The position numbers and the translations under genes were made by a program. DNA of 54,611 bases from an uncultured delta proteobacterium (GTDB lineage Bacteria > Desulfobacterota > Desulfobulbia > Desulfobulbales > Desulfurivibrionaceae), in contig CAIPYE010000013.1 in the NCBI GenBank assembly GCA_903869265.1, positions 1-54,611 of the forward strand, in the 5' to 3' direction. Numbering within the stretch: the stretch's first letter is position 1; each line of letters opens with the position of its first letter. Below are positions 17,801-24,409 of this stretch, in pieces. The notes beneath the pieces were generated by a model. It worked only from the letters and a program-made list of their open reading frames with translations, did no database searches and was not told the DNA's origin.

Positions 17801-19004
17801 TCAGCTGGCCGTGCCGTTTTATGCCCGATACCGCTGGCACAGACAGTTTGCCCTGGAAAGAACCGCCCGGCAGGCGGTGATGCAGCGAGAGTATCTTGCT
17901 GCCGAAAATTATTTTAGGACCTTGCTGCGGGAATATCCAGCGGATACCTCCCTACAGTTTGATCTTGCCGGCATTTACAGCAGGTTCGGGCAACTGGGGC
18001 ATGAGGCGGCCCTCTATGAGGAGATACATACCGCCGGGGGCGACTTTCCGGGGTTAGCTGAGGCCAGGCAGAGAAACGAGCTGAAGCGGCAACCCCGGGT
18101 CGCCCTTGGGTATGGCTATCTCCGGGAGGAGGGCCGGGAGGGTTATACGGCGATTAGGAAAAGTTGGGAAGAGACCAGTCTGCAATACTCGCCCTATCTG
18201 CAACACGATTTGGGGGTGAAGCTTGCCCGGCTCGACTACCAGGATCCAGGCGGTAGTGGCAAGATCCGAGGAACCCGCGCTCTTGTTTCCTATGCGGCCA
18301 ATATCAACGAGCAGCTTCTTGTGCGCGGCGGTGTAGGGTCGGAGTTGTTGGAAAACAGCCAGCCCGATACTGGTATTCTTGAGATGGCTGCGGAGGGCCG
18401 CTGGGGGGATCGGTTGACCGGCATTCTTTCCTATGACCGGGATGTCAAACATGATACCCTGGCCAGCCTCGGCCGGAATATCGTGCAGCAGGATTATAAG
18501 GCGAATTTTGTGCTGGACATGGTTCGCAGCGTCCAGGCGGGAGGGGGGTATCTCTACACCAGTTTTTCCGACGATAATACCATGCGGGGTTATGATTTAT
18601 GGGCTGCCTACCTGCTTTTCTTTGAGCCGGCATTTTTGAAATTCAGCTATACGTACGATTTTAAGGACACTGCGGAGGGAAGGGGCGGCGGTCCTCTGCA
18701 GCCGGATGGGTTTGCCGCCTCTGACCATCCATACTGGACTCCGATGAATTACTGGCAGAACCGGTTCAGCGTATATTTCAAGCACCAGCTTTCCGACGAT
18801 CAGTTCCGTCGCGGGGTTCCCAGGTATTATGATCTTGAGTATGCCGTGATCTATGATGAGATGGGATATGCCATGCAAACCTGGAAGGGCGGATTTTTTG
18901 TGGAGTGTGTCCCGCAGGTCATTCTTTCCGCAACCACCGAGCTGACTTCAGGCCCGGAGTACCGGGCCAAGGAGTTTTTTCTTTCGGCTGTTTACCGCTG
19001 GTAG
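14856..19004 (+). CDS. Very large TPR outer-membrane protein with C-terminal beta-barrel
   Basis: About 1382 residues. It starts with an N-terminal signal region (hydrophobic core about 22-38, cleavage likely after SGYAA). Some 20 or more degenerate TPR-like helical repeats follow (about 60-1060). The C-terminal ~300 residues are rich in alternating aromatic/polar strands and end in the outer-membrane-type residue Trp (FFLSAVYRW). This is the architecture of the exopolysaccharide exporters PgaA, BcsC and PelB. The start may be the TTG at 14850 or the ATG at 14856; AAAGGA precedes both. No synthase or c-di-GMP receptor lies beside it, so the substrate is unknown. Confidence 0.82.
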   Translation: MRIRLSILLHPVLPFPRARNRVLIFVPVFFLFSWFFLSASGYAAESPASQGKQVVPARTIQVKEDKDVAWKALWDQGRELARNGKLAEAVPVYEGLLAMREGLDAARWELVTILLQLKREEGALVHLELLVEAAPRNLQYLQALAEASRGQGNGARAVELYKKVLQREPDNIPALRGAASAFLAQQKKTEAAAMLEALLQRDPARLALREELGNLYYDMGAYDKARAHFTVLARGNQVDPAILLKTAQAYDKSGLESQAVEYWQRLARTSQSPEAKERLTAYYLKSGKGEDALAYLLPLVEKEPSSPRLLKRLGQIYSGLSRLPEALAYFERYISFKPEDKEVLRQVIDIHAALGNKTEMATLGHGLSLEPAPNLENLARGAGQYEANGELQEAVALYDQILAVTPDDPKILAKRAKALLAAGNDDEANAMWAHLERRQKLLEVLEILFKMEPGNRTVLKKLARMYLDRGEFSKSLDMFSRLEVLGVRTPDVLAGQALVNERLRCSAKALALYEQLLDGADETGMFRLRCVQLAGELGLLRKTQDHLARLQEKFPGLCETPQTQLLIAKALTETASYAAAREYYARILANHQADGELGKAAFFGLAEVYGQSGQLYEAEQALRQAYLYNPRDEEILGRLFELSLQEKRFAEAWVWLGQLMQQNGNAFRKPGVLAQETLDPRLLRVRLLAAEGETGDAVKALGQLARELSDAAGSGHLPPLPLLRREVDLLHARLLFADVHYAEAEQMAVSLLGQRGRLETELLLWRIYRAQGKSGAENALFQRMLAESTQDQGLVLDLLKALKKEELVVELGERAELASRQYPESVTIRSLSASAREANGEIDAAIEIWQGMLRDFPEQEFAAVRLAQQLFSRGRFAEVRAVEERFPHIAARPDMILLKARILWAEHELEKAVAMYDVFLKPSVADSLVAQSRERGVTLPRNEAPGLWTQLTVAEVDRQTMVDALMEPEALLASGSEAAARNQLAVPFYARYRWHRQFALERTARQAVMQREYLAAENYFRTLLREYPADTSLQFDLAGIYSRFGQLGHEAALYEEIHTAGGDFPGLAEARQRNELKRQPRVALGYGYLREEGREGYTAIRKSWEETSLQYSPYLQHDLGVKLARLDYQDPGGSGKIRGTRALVSYAANINEQLLVRGGVGSELLENSQPDTGILEMAAEGRWGDRLTGILSYDRDVKHDTLASLGRNIVQQDYKANFVLDMVRSVQAGGGYLYTSFSDDNTMRGYDLWAAYLLFFEPAFLKFSYTYDFKDTAEGRGGGPLQPDGFAASDHPYWTPMNYWQNRFSVYFKHQLSDDQFRRGVPRYYDLEYAVIYDEMGYAMQTWKGGFFVECVPQVILSATTELTSGPEYRAKEFFLSAVYRW

Positions 19005-19130
19005 GCGCGGGTTTTCCGGTGCGCTTTCCCTTGCAATCTTTTTTGCTGTGTGCTAATTGAAGGTCTTGTCGTTGTCTCGGCGCTCTTATTTCGGAGCGTA
19101 CTGGGCAGTTGATGTGTTGAAAAGATTCCC

Positions 19131-19191
19131 GCCGTTTTGTCCGGGACAATCGCTGCTGTGATTGTCTGCCGGGAAAACGGCCATTTTTTTT
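19131..19191 (+). terminator. Strong intrinsic terminator in the greA leader
   Basis: The stem GCCGTTTT (19131-19138)/AAAACGGC (19174-19181) stacks on CCGG/CCGG and GACAATC/GATTGTC. An 8-base loop closes it and a T8 run follows (19184-19191). It lies only 31 bases before the greA ATG and 127 bases after the preceding stop. Confidence 0.85.
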
Positions 19192-19222
19192 ATAGAGTTA
19201 TTGTTTTGGCAAGGAGGGTGCT

Positions 19223-19708
19223 ATGGTTGTGCGTATTCCCATGTCTCAGGAAGGACATGCCAGATTGCGTCAGGAGCTGGATCGGCTGTTGAAGAAGGAA
19301 CGGCCCGCAGTCATTGAGGCGATTGAGGTGGCACGGGGGCACGGCGATTTGAAGGAAAACGCCGAATACCATGCGGCTAAGGAGCGTCAGGGGCACATCG
19401 AAGGGCGGATCATGGAGCTTAAAGACAAGCTCGGTCGAGCCGAGGTTATTGACTGCACGAACGTGAATTGTTCTCGGGTGGTTTTTGGCACGGTTGTCAC
19501 CCTTGTTGATCTGGATACGGAAGATGAGATACGGTATCAGCTTCTGGGGCCGCTGGAGGCAGATGTGAGCACGGGCAGCATTTCCGTGCTTTCCCCGATT
19601 GGTCAAGCAATGATCGGGAAAAGCGTGGGCGACGAGATAACCGTGAAAACTCCGGGAGGGGTGCGGCAACTTGAGGTTATGGATATCAAGCCGCCGGAAC
19701 GGGCTTGA
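19223..19708 (+). CDS. greA: Transcription elongation factor GreA
   Basis: A 161-aa GreA that rescues backtracked RNA polymerase by stimulating transcript cleavage. It has an N-terminal coiled coil with the acidic tip signature GDLKENAEYHAAKE (about 41-54), then the FKBP-like C-terminal domain with SPIGQAMIGKSVGDE. AAGGAGGG lies four bases before the ATG. A strong terminator sits immediately upstream with no room for a promoter between, so transcription must read through it. E. coli greA has a comparable leader terminator that yields the GraL RNA. Confidence 0.94.
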   Translation: MVVRIPMSQEGHARLRQELDRLLKKERPAVIEAIEVARGHGDLKENAEYHAAKERQGHIEGRIMELKDKLGRAEVIDCTNVNCSRVVFGTVVTLVDLDTEDEIRYQLLGPLEADVSTGSISVLSPIGQAMIGKSVGDEITVKTPGGVRQLEVMDIKPPERA

Positions 19709-19720
19709 TGGGAACCGGAT

Positions 19721-20314
19721 TCAGGTCTGATTGTCAGCCATGATTCCGGAAATGAAGATATCGCTGATCTGTCGGGCTGCTTCGTCAATGGTATAGCTGT
19801 GGTCCGGGGACAGAACCCAAAGCCTGGATGTCTCATCCAGAGCCCCGAAAAAGGCCCGCTTGAACACGCCCGGCAGGAGGCTTTTGCGAAAAACCCCCTT
19901 TTCCTGGCCTTTGTGGATAATGGCGGAAACCACATCCACATATTCAATAAACTTTGTATTTCTGTACTCTTTCATGAACTTGTTGCTCTGACGCAACTCC
20001 ATCTGCAGAACCTCGGCCAGATCCCGCTTCTCTTCCATGAGCTGCATGTGGTGCAGGGCGAAAATCTGGAGCATTGTCCGGGGGTCGTTCTCTTTTTCTA
20101 TGAGAAGCTTCACCTCCAGGATGATCTTGCCGATCTCTTCTTCGAACAACGAGATGAGAATATCGTATTTATTGTTGAAGTACAGATAGATGGTTCCGTC
20201 TGCAACCTGGGCTTCCTTGGCGATATCAGAAATGCGCGCGCTGAAGAAACCTTTTCTGGCAAAAACGGTGATGGCTGCTTCGATAATTTTTGTATGTTTG
20301 TCCGAGGTTCTCAT
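19721..20314 (-). CDS. TetR-family regulator, FadR (YsiA)-like
   Basis: A 197-aa TetR regulator. The N-terminal helix-turn-helix covers about 8-52 (AAITVFARKGFFSARISDIA, then GTIYLYFNNKYDIL). The C-terminal ligand domain resembles acyl-CoA-responsive FadR/YsiA repressors (FEEEIGKII, LRQSNKFMKEYRN). The operator at 20364-20381 matches the Bacillus FadR box TGAATGANTANTCATTCA at all but one position and lies just downstream of its own promoter's -10. Autoregulation and control by long-chain acyl-CoA are therefore likely. No fatty-acid genes are adjacent. It is convergent with greA. Confidence 0.85.
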   Translation of the reverse strand: MRTSDKHTKIIEAAITVFARKGFFSARISDIAKEAQVADGTIYLYFNNKYDILISLFEEEIGKIILEVKLLIEKENDPRTMLQIFALHHMQLMEEKRDLAEVLQMELRQSNKFMKEYRNTKFIEYVDVVSAIIHKGQEKGVFRKSLLPGVFKRAFFGALDETSRLWVLSPDHSYTIDEAARQISDIFISGIMADNQT

Positions 20315-20363
20315 GGATTCAGTAGATTGGGCAGAAGTGGAGGGGCAGGGGGTTGCTATCTTA

Positions 20364-20381
20364 TGAATGCGTATTCATTCA
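20364..20381. promoter_or_regulatory. FadR/YsiA-type operator
   Basis: TGAATGCGTATTCATTCA matches the 18-base Bacillus-type FadR operator TGAATGANTANTCATTCA except for C in place of A at position 7. It sits 12 bases downstream of the tetR -10 box, where a bound repressor would block initiation or clearance. Confidence 0.7.
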
Positions 20382-20392
20382 TTTTTCGGTCT

Positions 20393-20421
20393 ATCATAGA
20401 AGGGGAAGAGGCGGGTGTCAA
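20393..20421 (-). promoter_or_regulatory. Sigma-70 promoter of the TetR regulator gene
   Basis: On the minus strand a perfect TTGACA (20421-20416), a 17-base spacer and TATGAT (20398-20393). The FadR-like operator lies immediately downstream. Confidence 0.75.
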
Positions 20422-20426
20422 GGCAA

Positions 20427-20455
20427 AAAAATCTCTTCCGCCAGAAGAGATTTTG
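20427..20455 (-). terminator. Terminator-type hairpin pointing away from purD
   Basis: The stem AATCTCTTC/GAAGAGATT has a five-base loop. Read on the minus strand it is followed by a T7 run (20433-20427) that ends a few bases before the tetR -35 box. Only T4 follows on the plus strand. No minus-strand gene precedes it. Confidence 0.55.
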
Positions 20456-20621
20456 CTGGTAGGCGCAGGGAGTTGTTGGGCAATGGCGGGGGCGGCTGGA
20501 TTTTTAATGCTTTCTTGGTTAGTGGTTTTAGGGTAAAATGCCTCACCCTGTTTTTTTGAGATTTTGTTAGTAACTCCAATGGGATAACAGGATATTTTAG
20601 AAAAAAGCCAAGGAGATTTTG

Positions 20622-21902
20622 ATGAAGATTTTGGTTGTTGGTTCGGGGGGCCGGGAGCATGCCATGGTCTGGAAATTGCGGCAGAGTCCCAGGGTAACGA
20701 AGATTTTCTGCGCTCCGGGTAATGCCGGAATCAGCGGACTGGCAACCTGCGTCGAAATCAGCGCCACCGACATTGAAGGGCTTGCCGATTTTGCCCGGAG
20801 TGAAGGGATTAATCTCACCGTGGTCGGGCCGGAAGTTCCCCTTGCCCTGGGGATCGTCGATCATTTTGAAGAAAAAGGTCTGCGGGTATTCGGTCCGAGG
20901 AAAAACGCCGCCACCCTTGAAGGCAGCAAGGTTTTCATGAAGGATCTGCTTGAAAAATATCATATTCCCTCTGCTTTTTACGCGACCTTCACGGACCGGG
21001 AAAAGGCGCTTCGATATGTCGACAAGCAGGCTGCGCCGATGGTGGTCAAGACTGACGGCCTGGCTGCGGGCAAGGGTGTTGTCGTTGCCCAAACCATTGC
21101 CGAGGCCAAGGCGGCGGTGGATCTGTTCATGAAGGAAAAGGCATTCGGCGAGGCAGGCAACAGGGTGGTGGTCGAGGAGTTTCTTCGCGGGGAGGAGGCT
21201 TCTTTTCTGGCCTTTACCGACGGAGAGACGGTGCTGCCCCTGCCAACCTCCCAGGACCATAAGGCGATTTTTGATGGCGACAAAGGCCCAAACACCGGTG
21301 GCATGGGGGCCTATTCCCCGGCCCCGGTGGTGACCGAACCCCTGCACCGGCAGGTCATGGAAACGGTGATGTTGCCGACGGTCAAGGCCTTGGCAGCGGA
21401 AGGCTGCCCGTACAAGGGCGTGCTCTACGCCGGGTTGATGATTGACCAGGGGGTGGTCAAGGTGCTGGAGTTCAACTGCCGGTTTGGCGACCCCGAGGCC
21501 CAGCCTTTGCTCATGCGGCTGAAAACCGACCTGCTGGAGGTCATGGAGGCTGTGGTTGATGGCCGCCTTTCCGAGATTTCCCTGGAGATCGATCCGCGGC
21601 CCACCGTCTGTGTGGTCATGGCTGCCGGAGGGTATCCCGGGAGGTACGAAAACGGCAAGGTCATTGAAGGCCTTGCCAAGGCTGGGCAGCACAAGGATGT
21701 GGTGGTTTTTCACGCCGGCACCAAATTGCAGGACGATACCATTGTCACCAATGGCGGACGGGTGTTGGGAGTGACCGCCATCGGCGACACGGTGCAGGAG
21801 GCCATTGGTAAGGCATACAAGGCTGCAGAAGAAATCAGCTGGGACGGTTGCTATTACCGGAAGGATATCGGCCGTAAGGCCTTGGACCGAAAAGGAGAGT
21901 GA
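20622..21902 (+). CDS. purD: Phosphoribosylamine-glycine ligase (GAR synthetase)
   Basis: A 426-aa ATP-grasp ligase that makes GAR in step two of purine synthesis. It has the N-terminal VVGSGGREHAM, the ATP-grasp segment VVKTDGLAAGKGV (about 140-152), the A-loop PLPTSQDHKAIFDGDKGPNTGGMGAYSP, and the metal-binding EFNCRFGDPEAQ (about 286-297). The ATG at 20622 follows AAGGAG; a TTG one codon earlier is possible. It is first of a purD-purE-tsaC run, with 3 and 16 bases between genes. Confidence 0.96.
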   Translation: MKILVVGSGGREHAMVWKLRQSPRVTKIFCAPGNAGISGLATCVEISATDIEGLADFARSEGINLTVVGPEVPLALGIVDHFEEKGLRVFGPRKNAATLEGSKVFMKDLLEKYHIPSAFYATFTDREKALRYVDKQAAPMVVKTDGLAAGKGVVVAQTIAEAKAAVDLFMKEKAFGEAGNRVVVEEFLRGEEASFLAFTDGETVLPLPTSQDHKAIFDGDKGPNTGGMGAYSPAPVVTEPLHRQVMETVMLPTVKALAAEGCPYKGVLYAGLMIDQGVVKVLEFNCRFGDPEAQPLLMRLKTDLLEVMEAVVDGRLSEISLEIDPRPTVCVVMAAGGYPGRYENGKVIEGLAKAGQHKDVVVFHAGTKLQDDTIVTNGGRVLGVTAIGDTVQEAIGKAYKAAEEISWDGCYYRKDIGRKALDRKGE

Positions 21903-21905
21903 GCT

Positions 21906-22394
21906 ATGGTTGGTATTGTCATGGGCAGTGATTCGGATTTGCCGGTTATGCAGGGTTGTGTCGATTTTTTAAAGAAGATGGGTATCCCGTACGAAATAAC
22001 GGTGGCCTCGGCCCATCGCAGTCCGGCGCGGGCCATGGAATACGCCAGTAGCGCCAAGGACCGCGGCCTGAAAATAATCATTGCCGCAGCCGGAATGGCG
22101 GCCCACCTGGCCGGAGTTCTGGCTGCCCATACCACCCTGCCCGTTATCGGGGTGCCGGTGGACTCGTCCTCTTTAAACGGGCTTGATGCCCTGCTTTCCA
22201 CAGTGCAGATGCCGCCTGGGGTGCCGGTGGCCACCATGGGCATCGGCAAGGCCGGGGCGAAAAACGGTGCTATTCTTGCGGCGCAGATTCTGGCGCTTGG
22301 GGATGAAAGCCTGGCCGGAAGGCTTGTCTCCTTCAAGGAAGATATGGCCCGCGAGGTTGAAGAGAAGGCGCAGCGGCTTGTCGGAAGCATGTGA
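21906..22394 (+). CDS. purE: N5-carboxyaminoimidazole ribonucleotide mutase (class I PurE)
   Basis: A 162-aa class I PurE that moves the carboxyl group of N5-CAIR to C4. The conserved MGSDSDLP (6-13), SAHRSPARA (about 40-48, catalytic His) and GVPVDSSSLNGLDALLSTVQMP are all present. It needs PurK, which is not in the window. Stop-to-start distance from purD is 3 bases, with GGAGAGTGAGCT before its ATG, so co-translation is likely. Confidence 0.95.
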   Translation: MVGIVMGSDSDLPVMQGCVDFLKKMGIPYEITVASAHRSPARAMEYASSAKDRGLKIIIAAAGMAAHLAGVLAAHTTLPVIGVPVDSSSLNGLDALLSTVQMPPGVPVATMGIGKAGAKNGAILAAQILALGDESLAGRLVSFKEDMAREVEEKAQRLVGSM

Positions 22395-22410
22395 CAGGAT
22401 AAGCCCTGGA

Positions 22411-23028
22411 GTGGAACCCAAAGTAACAGACAAAGCCCTGGCCCAAGCCTGTGCGGTCCTCCGGGCTGGCGGGGTTGTCGCCTTTCCCACGGAAACATAT
22501 TACGGGCTGGCGGTTGATCCGTTTAACCAGGCGGCCCTCTCCCGTCTTTTTGTTTTGAAAGGACGCTCTCCCGACAAGCCGGTTTTGCTGATTATTGACA
22601 ATCCGTCCCAGCTTGGCGGATTGGTCGAGGAGATTCCGCCTCCCTTCGTTAGCCTCATGGAGAAATTTTGGCCGGGGCCATTGACCCTTGTTTTTCCGGG
22701 GGCGGAGTCGTTGCCGGATTTGCTCACAGGACATCGGGGCACCATCGGGGTCCGGGTATCTTCCCACCCCGTGGCCCGGCAACTTGTCAGGGCCTTTGGT
22801 AGGCCGATAACCGCGACCAGCGCTAATTTTTCCGGACAGCTGGCAGCGGTGGCGGCCAGCGGCGTGCGGGATCAGTTGGGGCCGGAGGTGGATGCCGTTC
22901 TCGATGGCGGAGCAACGCCGGGTGGCCAGGGCTCTACTCTTTTGGGCTATCAAGAGGGCAAGGTGTGCCTGCTCAGGGCCGGAGTTATTCCTTTTGCCGA
23001 GATAGAGGCGGTGCTGGCCGGAGCATAA
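22411..23028 (+). CDS. tsaC: Threonylcarbamoyl-AMP synthase (TsaC/YrdC type)
   Basis: A 205-aa YrdC-domain enzyme that makes L-threonylcarbamoyl-AMP for tRNA t6A. It has the signature GGVVAFPTETYYGLAVDP (about 18-35), KGRSPDKP, FWPGPLTLV, IGVRVSSHPVA and TATSANFSG. It lacks the extra C-terminal Sua5 domain. The start is a GTG at 22411, 16 bases after purE; the frame stays open into purE but that part is not homologous. Its partner tsaE is 3 kb downstream in the opposite orientation. Confidence 0.9.
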   Translation: MEPKVTDKALAQACAVLRAGGVVAFPTETYYGLAVDPFNQAALSRLFVLKGRSPDKPVLLIIDNPSQLGGLVEEIPPPFVSLMEKFWPGPLTLVFPGAESLPDLLTGHRGTIGVRVSSHPVARQLVRAFGRPITATSANFSGQLAAVAASGVRDQLGPEVDAVLDGGATPGGQGSTLLGYQEGKVCLLRAGVIPFAEIEAVLAGA

Positions 23029-23045
23029 TTTTTCCATTTATACAT

Positions 23046-23074
23046 TTGCCGATCCGCAACGCTTTCGGTATGAT
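23046..23074 (+). promoter_or_regulatory. Sigma-70-like promoter of the Hpt-HDOD-kinase operon
   Basis: TTGCCG (23046-23051), a 17-base spacer, and TATGAT (23069-23074), about 90 bases before the Hpt start. Confidence 0.55.
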
Positions 23075-23167
23075 AGATTCATTGATCGAGGAATTGATGT
23101 GATTGCTGTGGTCGTAGCCTTGTTTCTTGGGCTGTGGCGAACGCCAAATTCAGGATAAGGAACAGAG

Positions 23168-23494
23168 ATGGCAGAGCTTGATTGGGACAGAAACTTCGCC
23201 CTGGAGCAGTCTGGCGACGACGAGGAGATGTTGGCGGAATTGCTGGTGTTGTTTCGCGATTCTTCCGCCTCGGATCTGGCGCGGATTACCGACGGTCTTG
23301 CCGCGGAAGACGCGGAGGCCGTGGCTGACGCCGCGCACAGCATCAAGGGAGCCTCGGCCAGTCTTGGGGTGGAGGGCGTGCGCAAGGTCGCGGCCGAGCT
23401 TGAAAAACAAGGGCGGGCAAAAGACCTGACCCAAGGGAAAGACCTCGTTGCCCAGCTTGCTGCCCTCCTCAAGGCTTTTGAAGGGGTGCAATGA
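23168..23494 (+). CDS. Stand-alone Hpt (histidine phosphotransfer) protein
   Basis: A 108-aa four-helix Hpt domain. The phospho-accepting residue is His57 in AHSIKGASASLG, the classic Hpt motif. It would relay phosphate between receiver domains. It is followed by an HDOD gene and a hybrid kinase with a C-terminal receiver, so it is the natural partner of that receiver. GGAACAGAG precedes the ATG. No dedicated output regulator is present in the operon. Confidence 0.85.
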   Translation: MAELDWDRNFALEQSGDDEEMLAELLVLFRDSSASDLARITDGLAAEDAEAVADAAHSIKGASASLGVEGVRKVAAELEKQGRAKDLTQGKDLVAQLAALLKAFEGVQ

Positions 23495-23559
23495 AAGCGT
23501 TTGGGGCAGAAACAATACTGTACCGGGAAAGTTCTTTCCTGAACTTGCGTGCATGAGCC

Positions 23560-24402
23560 ATGCCCAGCGCCAAAGATATACTGAAAAAATTTACTGAGCT
23601 TAAAACGCTCCCGCATGTGGCGATCAAAGTGACCCAACTGGTCAACGATGATCGCAGCACCATGCAGGATTTCGAGGAGATCATCAAGCTCGATCCCGTT
23701 CTGGTCACCCGGCTGTTGCGTCTGGTCAACAGCCCCTATTTCGGTTTATCCCAAAAAGTCGAATCCATTTCCAAGGCCGTGGTGTTTGCCGGCATGAAGC
23801 AGCTCCGCAATCTGGTTGCGGTTGAAGGGTTGCGCGGGATGTTCAAGGGCGACGACGCTGATTTTTCGGCCCAAAAACTCTGGCTGCATTCCGCCACCGT
23901 GGCCATCCTCTCGGGCATGATCGCCAAGCGTATTTTTGGCAAGGACGGCGAGGATGTCTTTCTGGCCGGCATCATCCACGACATCGGCCTCATCGTTGAA
24001 AATCAGATAGTCGGGGAGCAGCTGCGTGAAGCTTGCAAGGCTTTCAGGGAGGGGAAGGGAATCCTCACCGAGTGTGAGCGCAATGCCATTGGCACCGATC
24101 ATACCGAGGTGGGCTATCTTCTTACCAAGGCATGGGGGTTGCCCCAGGAAGTGCTCAGCTCCATAAAATCGCACCATCTGGCCAAACAGGTGAAAGATGT
24201 TTCCAGCACTGGCAGCATTCTGCAACTGGCTGAATTCATGGCGGGAAAAATGCAGTACTGGGCCATTCCCGGACCCACCGAAACCCTGCCCCCCGAATTG
24301 ACCGAGCATGTGAAAATGAAGGTGGCGGATTACAAGATTATCATCAGGGATCTGCCTGGGGAAATGGCCAAAGCCAAAGAGCTGTACGAATCGGACGAGT
24401 AA
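23560..24402 (+). CDS. HDOD-domain protein
   Basis: A 280-aa protein. The HDOD domain (about 15-215) includes LPHVAIKVTQLVND, the conserved LRLVNSPYFGLSQKVESI and IIHDIGLIVENQ, a degenerate HD-phosphohydrolase core. HDOD proteins are usually non-enzymatic signalling adaptors. There is no receiver or GGDEF domain. It sits 8 bases before the hybrid kinase, so the two are likely a unit. The start at 23560 lacks a strong Shine-Dalgarno. Confidence 0.88.
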   Translation: MPSAKDILKKFTELKTLPHVAIKVTQLVNDDRSTMQDFEEIIKLDPVLVTRLLRLVNSPYFGLSQKVESISKAVVFAGMKQLRNLVAVEGLRGMFKGDDADFSAQKLWLHSATVAILSGMIAKRIFGKDGEDVFLAGIIHDIGLIVENQIVGEQLREACKAFREGKGILTECERNAIGTDHTEVGYLLTKAWGLPQEVLSSIKSHHLAKQVKDVSSTGSILQLAEFMAGKMQYWAIPGPTETLPPELTEHVKMKVADYKIIIRDLPGEMAKAKELYESDE

Positions 24403-24409
24403 AGCGCTG

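Larger units (their letters stand above)
20315..20621. other. tetR-purD divergent intergenic region
   Basis: 307 bases with no gene. From left to right it holds the FadR-like operator (20364-20381), the tetR promoter (20393-20421), a terminator-type hairpin pointing left (20427-20455), a weak hairpin with a T7 run on the plus strand (20529-20557), and the purD Shine-Dalgarno (20608-20614). No clear plus-strand promoter for purD could be picked out. Confidence 0.55.
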
